From NCBI GenBank assembly GCA_000349905.1, contig KB722742.1, positions 379,097 through 443,096 of the forward strand: DNA of 64,000 nucleotides, written 5' to 3'. Shown in pieces: positions 43,943 to 55,999 of the stretch (its first letter is position 1; every line of letters begins with the position of its first letter). A program made the translations under genes and the position numbers. This stretch comes from Volvariella volvacea V23 (Eukaryota > Basidiomycota > Agaricomycetes > Agaricales > Pluteaceae). The notes beneath the pieces were generated by a model, which was not told where the DNA came from, did not search any database, and saw only the letters and a list, made by a program, of their open reading frames with translations.

Positions 43943-46900
43943 CTATGAAGCAAGTTCCTCGACGGAAGGACAGTCGCACTAAATTATGCAAGTTAGTCAC
44001 GCTTTTAGAAAACAGTGAGGGCCTACTCACAACTAAGTTAAGGTCGCCATAGGCTATGAAGCAAAAAAAGCACGTCAGTTGATCCATCAACCACGAATAG
44101 CTAATACGCCGTACCATCGTCTATTCTAGAAACAGTTGGCCAGAATTTCTTTTCACGTAACCAAGGCAGAGGGTAGGCGGCTTCCTCACGGGAATAAGGC
44201 CTGCAAGGAATAAGTGGTGGTCCAAATGGGTAGGGAAATCAGATTACTGACCTGTTCCAGTCCGCATCGGAGGTAGCGATGACAGAGATAGGGTGGGGAG
44301 CATTTTTCAGGAGGTTATTATCCTTAGGTTGTTTCCCAGAAATAACATCATCTGCCTCTTTACGAATTTGGATCATGGCATCACAAAACCTGGAGAAGTG
44401 GGGATGAGAGAAGGCTTGGGTCGTGAGACTCGTACCAACCTGTTAATTTCCTCTAATGTTTCCGATTCCGTAGGTTCAATGAGCATGCAAGTTGAAATGG
44501 GCCATGAGCATGTTGGGGGGTGGAAGCCAAAGTCCTAGACAGGAGTTAATATTTACAAAATACAGTGACGAGGGCCAGGCATATACCTGAAGTCGTTTAG
44601 CGAAGTCTGTAACCTTCAAACCCACAGCTTTGTCAAATTCAGCAAGGTCAATCAACAGTTCGTGAGCAACACGTCCATTTTCGTTCTTGTATCGGAGGTT
44701 GTAATACGGCGCCAATCTGCTCGCCATGTAATTGGCGTTCAGGAGGGCGATCTTGGACGAGTCTGCAAGACCTTTACCACCTAACATCTTGATGTATGCC
44801 CAAGAGATGAGCAGGATGGATGCGCTACCAAAGGGGGCTGCTGAAACAGCATCTATGTGCTGCCCTCCGTTATCCGAGAGGTAGGGGTGTTTAGGCAGGA
44901 AAGGCGCAAGGTGCTCAGCGACGCATATAGGCCTACGTGTGGGGTCAGAAATCTATGCTGACCATATTAAGTCGTTCTGCTTACCCAACTCCGGGTCCTC
45001 CTCCACCATGGGGACTGAAGCAATTGGTTAAACCGCCAAGGACGAAAACAACCAGCACTCACATAGCGAATGTTTTGTGCAAGTTCATATGACATACGTC
45101 GCCACCAATGGTGGCAGGGTTTGTAAGGCCGATCTGGGCATTGAGGTTGGCACCTAAAGTGGTTTTTAATTGTAAATACAGATCCAATAACCAAAATACA
45201 CACCATCAAGGTAAACTTGACCGCCGTAATCATGAATGATCTTGCAAGCCTGAGAACGAGATGAAGAAAGGGCATCGTACAGAGTCGTAGGACTTACATC
45301 CTGAACACCGGATTCAAATACTCCGAATGTCGATGGATAAGTGATCATGAAGGCAGCGAGATTGTCCTTATGCTTCTCAGCCTTTGCCCTTAGGTCCTCC
45401 AAATCCAGGTTTCCGTCATTATGCACTTTGACAGGAATAACCTTCAGGCCTGCCATCACGGCTGACTAAATAAAGCATTAGATTGAGCTACTCGCTGAAA
45501 GTCAAACACAACTCACAGCAGGGTTGGTCCCGTGGGCACTAAGGGGGATCAAACAGACGTCGCGATGGCCCTCTCCCCTGGACTCATGATAGGCGCGGAT
45601 CACGCATAGTCCTGCATATTCACCCGCTGCACCGGAGTTGGGCTGCAGGGACGCCGCATGGAAGCCAGTAATTTTGCATAAATCGTCCTCCAATTCCTGT
45701 CCAATGTCAGCAATAATTCAGGCGGAAATAGCCCAAAGACGCTACCTTTATGATCGTGTGATACCCTTTTACTTGGTGCTCCGGGGCAAATGGATGAACT
45801 GAACTAAATTCAGGCCATGTCAAGGGAATCATACTGCTTGTGCTATTGAGCTTCATTGTGCAACTTCCTAGAGGAATCATTGAGTGCACTAGCCCAAGGT
45901 CCTTAGATGCAAGGTGATTAATGTAACGAAGCATCTCCGTTTCCGAGTGGTGCTTGTTGAAGACGGGGTGGGGCAAAAATTCTGAGGTGCGTTTCAAGGA
46001 TTCGGGGATGGCTGAGTCAACCGGCTGAGAAAGGCTGGAGAGCGATATATTCTCAGCGCCAGCAACAGAGGAGAATACGTTCAAGAGGGAGAGCAGGTCT
46101 TCAGGAGTGATGCTCTCATCGAATGTAATACCGACATGCTTTTCATCGATGCGTCGTAGATTGATCAAGGAAGTCTCTGCAGCTGTGTGCAAGATCTCCA
46201 CATTTTCAACGACGGCTGAGACATCGACAGTTACAGTATCGAAGAAGAGTGGATTAATGACTTTGTAGCCAAAGCTCTCAATTGTCGATCGGAAAATTTG
46301 AGTATAGCCGTGAACCTTATTGGCGATGCGCGCCAACCCCTGTGGTCCATGATAAACAGCGTACATTGCTGCCATGTTGGCAAGCAATGCCTGACTAGTA
46401 CAGATGTTGCTGGTGGCTTTCTCGCGGCGAATGTGTTGCTCACGGGCTGACAATTAGGATTAGAGTTGACATTGCAAAGCACACACAAAGGACTCACTTT
46501 GTAGTGCCAGCCTATATGCAGGTTTACCAGCAGCATCTTTACTCAAACCAATCAAGCGACCAGGCATTTTACGTTTGAGTTTATCCGTGACTGCAAAGAA
46601 AGCCCCATGCGGACCACCATAGCCGGCCGGAACACCGAAGCGAGCTGAATTACCGAGAACAATATCAGCACCCCATTCACCAGGGGGTTTTAACATGGTG
46701 AGGGCAAGAAGATCCGTGGCGCAAACCATAAGTCCGCCAATGGAGTGAACAGTATCGGCCGCGGCGGCAAAATCTTTGATATTTCCGTCTACGTCCGGAT
46801 ATTGAACAAGAACACCACAGACATCTGAGTGCAACGCCTTATCCTGAAGGAGTTGGGTGAGATCTCCTGTCACCAATTGAATTCCAAAGCCCTTGGCGCG

Positions 46901-47673
46901 CGTTCGTAGAACGGCGAGGGTCTGTGGGAGAACCCCGGAATCGACGAGGAAGGTTCGCTTCTTTTGAGAAGCTGACATGAAGGACATAACCATGCCTTCT
47001 GCTGCCGCCGTTGCCTCGTCTAGGAGCGAGCCGTTGGCGATATCCATTGCTGTTAGAGACATGACCATGGTCTGGAAGTTGATGAGCGACTCCAATCGGC
47101 CTAAAAATGGTATCGCGTTAGCTGAGAGTTCGAAAGCAAAGAAAAATCCCACCTTGCGCAATTTCAGGCTGATAAGGGGTATATGGCGTATACCATTGAG
47201 GATTTTCCATGACCTACGAACGACGTGGTTAGATCAGAAGGGTTAAAAGGTACGTGCACACTGACGTTGCGTAAAATAACGGGAGGCACGACTGCAGTGT
47301 GATAGCCCATACCGATATAGCTCTTGAACGACTTGTTCTGACCAGCCAACTCCCTGGCGCGTGCGTGCAACTGAGACTCGCTGAAAACGGGTATAGATGC
47401 GTTGCTGACGGAGGCGTCGGACACGCGTATTTTGGTGGGCACGGTTTTACCAACGAAGGCGTCCATTGAGTCAAAGCCCAGCTGCTTGAGCATGAGGGAG
47501 GCTTCGTGGTCGTCTGGCCCAATGTGACGCTCCTGAAAGCTGTCCAAGGGAGCAAAAATCGAAGCCTGGGGCTTGAGGGTTGCAAGGCCCCGCGAGAGTG
47601 CGAGGACGCGCGGGGCCGTGCCAGAGAAATAGGAGAGACGACGCAGAGCCGTGACACGGAGGATAGGCAGCAT
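43943..47673 (-). CDS. GCV2: Glycine dehydrogenase (decarboxylating), P protein of the glycine cleavage system
   Basis: The P protein is a pyridoxal-phosphate enzyme that decarboxylates glycine in the mitochondrial matrix. The start at 47673 gives a basic presequence ([20 protein letters not shown]); an in-frame ATG at 47706 adds 11 residues. Motifs are [82 protein letters not shown] and AAGEYAGL. The PLP-lysine block is [20 protein letters not shown] (then GPGVGPI). Roughly 14 short introns are used, and the last two exons give [19 protein letters not shown]. The length is about 1,000 residues, full size for the eukaryotic single-chain form. All cofactor-binding blocks are present. GLYDH is reported, from memory, as a recurrent MAT-A neighbour. 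Confidence 0.95.
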
Positions 47674-48144
47674 GATCGCGCTGGCCAAAAAGACCAAGGA
47701 GAACACCTAGGAAGAGGAAGGGGTGCAGGGCCAAAGAAGTTTGTGAGAGCAGGGCGGGTTGAAATGGGCCAGAAAAAAAGCGAGTTCACCGAGCCATTCA
47801 CCGAGTAAGGTCTTATCGACGGCCTAGATACGATAACAGAGCCAAGCCATTGTCCCAGTGTCTTTGAGAGGACCATCGCGGGCTGGTGGGACGCAGAAAA
47901 CCGCGGCTGTCGCGCTGCGCATCGCTCGCCCGTCGCCGTCTCCTCCAACGTCTTGTTCTGCTCCATATCTCGAATTTACAGCCACAACAAAAACTTTTTC
48001 TCTGGCTCGGAGCAACGGCTTTCCGCGTGACGTCACCGCACCTGAAAGGGCCATCAATGTTCTCGCCACGCGACCAGGGCCATGCTCGAGGAAGTAGTCC
48101 ACCGGTCAATTCTATGTAGCCGCTACAGTAGACACCGGCTCTAG
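47674..48144. other. Promoter region of glycine dehydrogenase and 3' flank of RSC9
   Basis: Both flanking genes read leftward. Frames on both strands overlap here, but they are GC-rich shadows without motifs. No gene is supported. Confidence 0.5.
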
Positions 48145-50181
48145 CTACGACGTCGTCCCCGTTATGCCTGCATCCATCATCTCCGTGATCCAGCCCATCA
48201 GCACCTCGTCTCTAATCCTAACTCCCTCCAGCAGCCGTCTCACACCGACAAATGCCCTCCTGCCCCTTCTTTCGCCCTCTCTCTCGGAATCCTCCTCGTT
48301 GCCCACCTCTGCCATCTCCTGGTCCTCTGGCTCTTCAACGATACCCGGAAACCCAAAATGGTCTGCGTCCGCTCGTGGCGCAGCATCAGCAGACGCAAAG
48401 GATGTCCTGAAGAGCAGCCGAATGCACAACAGCGCTGTGAGGGATGTCGAAGGAGGGTCGACGGTTGGTCGGCTGTAGGAGATGATCGTGCTGCGGGGTG
48501 GGGGTGGTGGTCGAACCGTGGGCATACTCGTCGGATAAGGCGAATCTGCCGAGGGAAGAGTAATTGTATCGCTTTGCGATGGATGCTTTTCTGGGGGTTG
48601 ACTGCTCGATAAATGTGTCAATGTGTGGAGGCGCAATTCTGCCTTGGATGTTGTTGTTTTGGGGCAGGTTGACCACAAGCAAGGACATTCCTCCCACTCA
48701 ATCCCTGATAAGTGCTGAAGGAGGTGGTCGTATAATTCCCCGGGGGTCGCAAAACCAGCCACAGTGCATGATGATCTGTCCCAATGGCATTTGAACTTCT
48801 CCGTCATCACAGCATCTTTGCGCCGATCGACCCCACGAACAATGAAGCGTTGGATGGGCTCTTGCAAAACCATGGCCTGAGCCTGAGGGAATACCAAACT
48901 GACATTCTTGATCACATCTGAGGCGACAAGTAGTGGGTGCTTTGTTGGATAAGGGGAGAAGGAGTCCTTGTATAGATTCCAAAAGTCCACTTGTGTCACC
49001 TCTCCGTCTGCTTTCGCGACAAACATGGTTCTCATCCTGCTACAGGTGTTAGCTAACTATGCACACTTAAGGATAAAGGAAATGCACCAATCAAAACACC
49101 GCTGGGGCTCAGGTTTCTCGAGCAACGATTGCAACTCTTCCGGGGTGAGATCGTGGTCCCTCGTGGAGGTCGTGGTTGCTGGTACGGTATGGATGACTCC
49201 TGTCACGTCGAACGAGACTTTTTCCTCAACTTGTTCATGGATGAGCAAGCTGACGAGTAGTCGCAACACGCCAGGCATTTCTGGATGTAGTAGGAATGCT
49301 TTCGCCATGTGCGAATGGGATAAGTGCGTGTATAGATAATTCAACGCCGCGTCGATCAATGCTTTGTCGACAAACAGTGGGAGATAACGAATAGCTGCAC
49401 TAAGTGCTGGCGATTCGGCGGTAATGTAAGTGTAGTTGTGGGGATTGGAGAGGAGTAAACTGGTGACAGTAAGTGAGGATATTATCAAGGAACGATTGGA
49501 AGATTCTGCAACAAGCCGATGTAAAGGGACCAGAGGATTGCAAGAGGCCGAAATAACCAGCTTGTTGGTCAAGGTATGCAGTAAATCGATTGAATGTATG
49601 AGGAATTCTGTATGTTCGTCCTTCAAGGGTTCAAGGTTACTCAAAGCGTCTAGAACAAGGGGTAAAGTCTTTGGATGATTCGACAGCTCCCAACTATTTT
49701 GCTCGTGCAGAGCCGCGTTGCGCAGGATGAAAAGAGACTCCAGTGCAAATCGACGTTGTTTCGTTTGTTCTGGGGGAGCAGAAAATAACATAGCTGTAGG
49801 ATTTGCAGTCTCCTTGTAACCTTCTGACGCATACCATTGCGGCCATTCGAAGAGAGCGTCTATGAGTCCAGGTATCGACTTGAGAAGGAATTGCTCGTTG
49901 TGGCATAATCGACAAAGACGGTCCAGGGACCAAGCGACCTCGGAGTATATACCAGAGCGAAGTGCGAGCACCATCCGGTTGTTCGCGGTGCCCTCGGTGT
50001 ACCACCCTTGAAATGGATGTCGAAAAAGAGATTACTTATAGAATGGAGCAGACGTACGTTCATAGTCGTCTCGGACATCTGGGCGTTGAGCTTGGGGTTG
50101 TACTGGCTGATATGTCGCGGTGCGATAGTACGAAGTGCCAGCAGGGCGAGTCGCATTTGCGTATGCATACGCGGCCGACAT
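48145..50181 (-). CDS. RSC9: RSC/SWI-SNF chromatin-remodelling subunit Rsc9 (ARID2-like) with zinc fingers
   Basis: Rsc9 is a core subunit of the RSC nucleosome-remodelling complex. The first exon (MSAAYAYANATRPAGTSYYR ...) joins across an intron to RWYTEGTANNRMVLALRSGI. A long helical armadillo-like domain follows (SEVAWSLDRLCRLCHNEQF, RFALESLFILRNAALHEQNS, LPLFVDKALIDAALNYLYTH). After a further intron comes DFWNLYKDSF and a segment with two C2H2-like fingers: CHW-x-SSC-x12-HLLQH, then CPCLWSTCP ... LRLHTLTH. The C-terminus is acidic, then helical (LEGVRIRDEVLMGWITEMMD). Only 79 bp separate its start from that of DCS1. The order matches Rsc9/ARID2 proteins; DNA-binding by the fingers is inferred. 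Confidence 0.85.
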
Positions 50182-50260
50182 TTTCAGGTCATGAGCTTCG
50201 TTTACAGTTGCGCGTTACAGCATCGCGAGTCGTCACGCTGTGACGCCCCCCGATCGATCA

Positions 50261-51451
50261 ATGTCCCATCACCCAGCAGCACCCACAACACTCGATGCCC
50301 TTCGCGCTTTCAAGTTCGCCAGAGTCATAAACGATGACCCAGTAGCTCACACCCTGGCACTTTTGGGCCAATTCCCGAACCCACAGAGTAGTGAACTGGT
50401 TGATGCAGTCGTCATAGTCGCCAGAACTACACTTGATCCGCGCACTGCCTCGACTTTACTCGAAGATCTTGTTCATAAGATGAAGCTAGAGCAAAGCACG
50501 GATATTGCAAGTGCCCCATCAACGTACTTCTTTGTGCTCTAATCAGCCAGATTGCGCAGTATACCTGGCTGTTCGCGTGGTTGGGCGAGGGACGCGAAAG
50601 TGATGTCAAGATCAATATCATATGTCCCGCCACCGAGGTTCATATACGCAAAGTAAAGTCCATGTCCCTTCGTTTTCAGTGCCAAACAACCCCTCCAAGT
50701 ACTCTAGGCAGAAACTTCTACTTGTTCGGGAAACGCCAGAGCTCTACGAAAGCATCGTGAAACCATACATTCTTGCTTTCCCTGCTTCTCGTACTCAGTG
50801 GTTCGTTCAGTACCACACATGCAACAACAATGCCTGATGCAATCCACATATAGGGCCGAAAACATCTTACTGGGTACGTCGGAAGCCTCGAAGATCCTGC
50901 ACAAATCATCAGACTTCCTCCTACTGCCCGATATGAAGTGGGACCTGAAGACTCTATCTTCACTTTACCTACTTGCTCTTGTACAAGACCGCTCCATCCG
51001 AAGTCTGAGAGACTTACGGAAACTGCATGTTCCCCTCCTCCGCAGCATCCGTAAAGAAGCCATACACGTCGTTTCTCAGCGATGGCCAGAAGTGCAAAGT
51101 CTGCGAATGTTTATACACTACCAGCCGAGCTACTGTAAGCACCTGGTCCATCGTAGCTTCAGTAAACTCATCTGTTCATAGATCACTTCCATGTCCATAT
51201 CGTCAACGCTGATTGTCCACCAACCCTGGGTATGTCTGTGGGTCAGGCACACTTACTTGACGATGTCATCTCATTGGTATGGTCGTCCTCTCTGCTCCGC
51301 CAGATTGCTTATTTGCGTGCTACTGCAGCTGGAAGTGGACGTTGACCAGGGACCCAGTATCTTTGAGAGAATGACGTTGTCATATACCCTTGGCGATCAA
51401 CATGGACTTTATGATGGAATGAGTCGAGCACAGACAAAAAAGTTGTTGTGA
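50261..51451 (+). CDS. DCS1: Scavenger mRNA-decapping enzyme DcpS (HIT family)
   Basis: DcpS hydrolyses the cap left after 3'-5' mRNA decay and acts in cytosol and nucleus. The N-terminal dimerisation domain includes LDALRAFKFARVINDDPVAH and YTWLFAWLGEGRESDVKINI. The linker KSSDFLLLPDMKWDLKTLSS precedes the catalytic histidine triad, where exons join to YQPSYYHFHVHIVNAD (HxHxH). It is followed by GMSVGQAHLLDDVISLLELE and the end FERMTLSYTLGDQHGLYDGM. Introns are numerous and short. The start at 50261 (MSHHPAAPTTLDAL) or the in-frame ATG at 50240 are both possible. All three triad histidines are present. It diverges from RSC9 over an exceptionally short spacer. Confidence 0.92.
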
Positions 51452-51792
51452 AATGGAGCAAGCCATTATGTATTGTAGGCGCAGGATATACGAGATTGTA
51501 TCCTAAGTTGAAGGCCACTGCACATTGGCCTTTGACAATATGTCCAAGTGATGGCCCAAGAATGAGAATATAATCCCTACGCCTGCACACAAAGATGACA
51601 ATCGGAAGGATGGCAATGATCGTGGAAGGGAGGGAGAAACACTGGAGCGTTGGACTTGAGTGCCAGGAAGAATACTCGGGGTAAGGGAGTTAGTAGTAAC
51701 GGGGAGTGTAGGAAGGAGAAATGGAAAAGTAGGTACGGATGAGTAGATTCGCGCTTGCGTGGTCATAGTGGGCCGCATTGTTGCCCATTCTA
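51452..51792. other. Convergent 3' flanks of DCS1 and the F-box gene
   Basis: Short overlapping frames only. The region presumably holds two facing 3' untranslated regions. No gene, RNA or repeat is supported. Confidence 0.5.
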
Positions 51793-53808
51793 TCAACCGG
51801 ATGCGCTGGATCCTTGTACGCAGAGAGGCAATGTGCCTGTCTCTACCCACTCCCTCCCAATCTGCTCATCATCTGGATACCTAAAGCGTGTCTCTGGACT
51901 CAACAATAGTCTTCCACGGCCATGAGTACCTTCATTAAGATCTGCTCCTTCGAAAGAAAGAGACAACAGTGAGTTGTTTTTGAACAGTTGACTGACGATT
52001 TCCTTAGTAAGTTTAATGAGTCGGATATTTTCTTCTGCCACATCTAAGCAACAGTCAAAAAAGATAGAAATGTGTGCAGCTTCGAAGACATACACTTGGC
52101 CGTCCCATCGGCGGCATATACGTGATAGAATGGTTGATTTCGACCCTGGACGAGTTGATCCACATCCATTTGTCTAATCCATTCATCCGATGCATCACAT
52201 TTGACCTTGACAACAAAGTAAGTAATGAGTACGGTGAACAAGAATAATGCTCACATCCCATCTTGCAATACAGGCAACATAGGGATACCTCACATGCTGA
52301 AACACTGCTCCAACGAAGTACTTGGGTGCATTTCCCCTTCGAAAGACGAGCTCGCGATCCTCCTCCTCTTTGGCTATGATGTTTTTGCACGTAGACTGCA
52401 GTATCGCTTGTCTAACGGGCGACAGAACGGGTGCCAAAGTATTGTATAGGTACGTTGAGCAATCCAAAGAACGTAGATCCGAATGAGCCACCAGATGTGA
52501 GGCTAATCGCGTCACGGTATCATTCGTCAACATCAAATGGATGCATGCCGACGTTTGCCGTGCTGCCCTCACTGTGTCGTCCGTAGGGCCACTGTCTTGC
52601 CGCAGGGCAGATAGTATGTTCCTGGCCACACGCAAAAGCATGGGTTGCCCGCCGCTGGGTACCAGGTGTACGCCAACTGCCTGAATAGGAATTCCCATCT
52701 GCAATAGCATTGCAGATATCTCGCCCCTATCCAAGACTGCTGAGGAAAAGACGTCAAGGTAGATACTGTTGTCTTCAGGAGTTGGGATATGTACCAGTAC
52801 TCGCCCAGGAAAGTCAACTGGTGATGCACTGATATGCAGTCGCCTTGCAATAGCCACAAAAAAGTGAACTAGTGATATTGGAATTGTGTGTTGATTGCTA
52901 GTAAGGTATGCGTGGGGAAATTGGTTGAGTTGTTCAAAAAAACGGCTTGCTGGAGATAGGGCACCTTAGCTAGACAAAGTTGACTTGAACTCAAATGCGT
53001 ACACTCTGCTGGGCCAAAGCCCATTGCTACCATGTATTCGATAATGCTTTTGCAGGTTTCTAGGAGGTTGTATCCCTGATCTTCTGGTGCTGGTGTCAGC
53101 CCTTTGTTTCGCAAAAACTCGGGGCATCCTGCTGCTAGATGATCAACCAGTTTCCGTATCTGTGACGAACATGAAGACTGGACGTTCAAGTAGTATACCA
53201 GAGAAGACACGCACATCAGACCTGGATTGTCCAAAAAAGCAAGACAACGCCGACATTGCTTCATCGAACGACGGCTCTCCAGCCCCTTGCAGGATAAACC
53301 CACTCCATAGCTTGATTGCGTCCGTTCGTGCGATGACGTCGATGATTGCCTTGGCCCAATACCTCCTTGTCAACGGGCAACAATCCACAGTGCCACCATA
53401 TTCCTCCCATAGTTGATTGCATTTGTCTATCTCTTTTTTCAAGCAGTCCCAGATGTCAAACCCGAACTCTGCCAACGCCTGTGCATCAGAGTATCGCCCC
53501 TGTCGCTGGCCCACCATCCGGTCAAGCAGGCGAAGGGCTTGCTTATCCAGACGCCTACGCTCAGCGTAAAGCCTTCTCCAGTTGCCGGCCAACATGTCCC
53601 ATCTTCGATCTTCACGTTCTGAGTCAGAATACTTGTATCTTGCTCGATAGTATGGTTCCCAGAGTGAAGCTGTGCAAGCAGCTTCCCTAAAGAGGGAGCT
53701 GGTCCGTAAGCACGCAAGCAACGTTTCCACTCCATCGTCATTCAACCCTTGTGTGAAATAGAATTGAGAGAGAATGTGGATTATGACATCCAAAGGTAGT
53801 AGAGACAT
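51793..53808 (-). CDS. FBXO21-like F-box protein with transglutaminase-like and YccV domains
   Basis: The F-box (MSLLPLDVIIHILSQFYF, then VETLLACLRTSSLFREAACT) would bind Skp1 in an SCF ubiquitin ligase. A helical region (RRYWAKAIIDVIARTDAIKL) follows. Next is a SirB1/transglutaminase-core-like block (LVHFFVAIARRLHISASPVD, FPGRVLVHI) and a C-terminal hemimethylated-DNA-binding (YccV/HspQ) domain (FRRGNAPKYFVGAVFQHVRY, YVACIARWDV, PFYHVYAADGTAKYVAEENI). This three-domain order is the FBXO21 architecture. Start 53808 gives MSLLPLDVI directly; the frame continues upstream only through a TTG. The stop is at 51793. The substrate is unknown. Introns lie near 52.05-52.09, 52.2-52.25, 52.86-52.9 and 53.1-53.15 kb. 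Confidence 0.88.
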
Positions 53809-53996
53809 AACCTGGGGCAAGACGAACTTGTGCCTGGATAGCTCAAGCCGTGAGATGATGTCACTAGAGTCAGGGCCTAGCGAGGATCACAAGATCCCAA
53901 CGAAATTAGGATTCACCAAGCCATGCCCATTATAACATTTCACGATGACTAGAACATGATACCCATTTAAATCTTGGTTATAACTTAAGCAGCTCG

Positions 53997-55836
53997 CTAT
54001 GAAGTCGCCCCCAACGCACGCCCCGAAAGGTCCCCCAACCAACTCATAGATAACTCGACTTCAACAATATCACCCCCAATCCCCACAGGGAAATCAAGCT
54101 CTTTACGATTCAGAGTAAACGTACAAGTCGAGTTGATTGAGGAAGAAGGGGGCAGATGGAAGCTCGGGATAAACCAAAACCACCCGATGAACACCTATGC
54201 CACAATACCAATGTTAATGTGCAAAACTCGCGAGGGTCTCAAACTTACCAAACCCATATGCAACTTGACGCGCACTTCGCGGGATACATCAAGTATGAAC
54301 TCATCAGAGACGTGCCCCTCCGCTTCTTCAGTGATTTCACTGTATGTACTTGCCATGGAACCCGCGACATAACCATCACTGCCATCGTCATCATCGTCAT
54401 CTCCTTGGGGCAAATCCTCCTCAGCCTCCCTCCAACCAGTGTCCCCTAAGGGATACAATCGATGGCAGGTGACTACCTGATCCTACGAGTTGGCTGAGTG
54501 GGAGCTTGGGCGTAAGGGAATTGGTTGCTTACTTGTCCCATTTTCTCTATTGTCACCTCCTCTGCCCCCAACCTACCAAAACACCTTATCATCTTTTCTT
54601 TGTCCCACTTACCATCGGGGCCAAACTCCTTCCTGACGCAAGCGACACTTGTCTGAGAAATACCCATATTCATATCTGAATCTCGTGTTCTCCTTTCCAA
54701 GTCCTCCAAGATGCTCACAAGTTCATCGTCATATCGTGCTAGTGAAGCCCAAATACGTCCATCTCTGGCGTGCGGTGAGGGACTTCTCCTGTTGTCCACA
54801 ACCATTGCAGCAGCTTTAATAAGGCCCTTCCTGAGACTACTTCCAAATCCTCCATTATACTTCATCCTCACAACTATCCAATCTATCTTAACACAGGCTG
54901 TCGACTTCGCAACAGGTCGTAGCGGCCACATAATTTCGGGGGCGTTACTCGATAGTGAGAGTGCCCAGTAGTGCAGCCAGCGTCTTTGACTTGGGATGCT
55001 AACACCTTGCTTAATCGCGCCGCCATTTGGTGAGGATGGCTTCATGCGCCGCGAGGTATGGAGTTCCAACACAGCCCGGAGAGACTCTCGATAGGGCTCT
55101 ATTTTAGGAACCAAAGTCGGTCGGTCTGGAAAATCTGAATCCGACGGATCCAGATCATCAGAAACTGTGGCCAATGTTTGGTCCGCCTTGTCCTTTGCTC
55201 TACACTCCTCGGACTGGCAACGCCTGAGAGCATGGTCATTCTCGTATTGCTGGCTGAGAAGATAGCTGCATGCCATGGTACCGGACCTTCCCTTTCCGGC
55301 TGCTCATAATTAGGTGAAGGGTTGCAGTCGAAGGGGAACACCATACCTTTGCAGTGTAGGACTGCAACTCGTTGAGGCGATGGGCTTAACCACGAGTGTA
55401 TTTCGCGTGACACAAGTGGCATGTATACAAGGGGAGGAACGCTGTGAGCTGAGGTTTCAAAGTCAGTTTCAAGTTTGGCCCATATGCACGTACTGATGAT
55501 CCGGAAATGGGTATCGACTTACTCTGCCTTCGAAGACAGAGTCCTCGTAACTATTCTCTCTCAGAGGGCAGAAATTGAACACCCAGTAGTTTTTGCCATG
55601 TCGATGGTCCAGGAATCGCTTAGCGTCTTCTCTACGGTTACGATACAAGGCTTCCACACCGACGGCGGGATAACCCATGATGACAATCTGATCAGTAAGG
55701 TATACGAGGTCTAGGTGGACAGTAAGGGACAGGCCTTGGGGAGTTCAACATGCGACTCACCAAGCTCCAAGTTCAACTCCTCGTCTTTGATACGAGCCTT
55801 ATTCCCTGATACAAGGCGCCTGAGAACGTCTACCAT
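53997..55836 (-). CDS. TEP1: PTEN-like phosphatidylinositol 3-phosphatase
   Basis: PTEN proteins remove the 3-phosphate of phosphoinositides and act at membranes. Exons join to give MVDVLRRLVSGNKARIKDEE, DLVYLTDQIVIMGYPAVGVE, YRNRREDAKRFLDHRHGKNY, WVFNFCPLRENSYE, RVSRYPFPDHH and, across an intron, the intact P-loop HCKAGKGRSGTMACSYLLSQ. A basic C2-like domain follows (VKIDWIVVRMKYNGGFG). An acidic insert (EEDLPQGDDDDDDGSDG) precedes the closing C2 strands VRVKLHMGL, FIGWFWFIPSFHLPPSS and TFTLNRKELDFPVGIGG. The stop is at 53997. The P-loop has every catalytic residue, including both Lys and the Cys. The insert in the C2 domain is much longer than in animal PTEN. Confidence 0.92.
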
Positions 55837-55999
55837 TGTCTGCCAGAGCCAATGTGATGGGAGAGTGCGAAGAGGTATGAAGAGCATCCCCTGAATGAGG
55901 ACATGACGTAACGAGCACGTGGCTTTATACACAGGAATTCAGTCGAGCGATGAAGTGCATAATGCAACAGGAAACTGAGAATACATCCACCAGTAGAAA

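Noticed and set aside
47506..48119. Frames of 77-100 codons on both strands upstream of glycine dehydrogenase
   Set aside because: They overlap the presequence and promoter of that gene and lack motifs.
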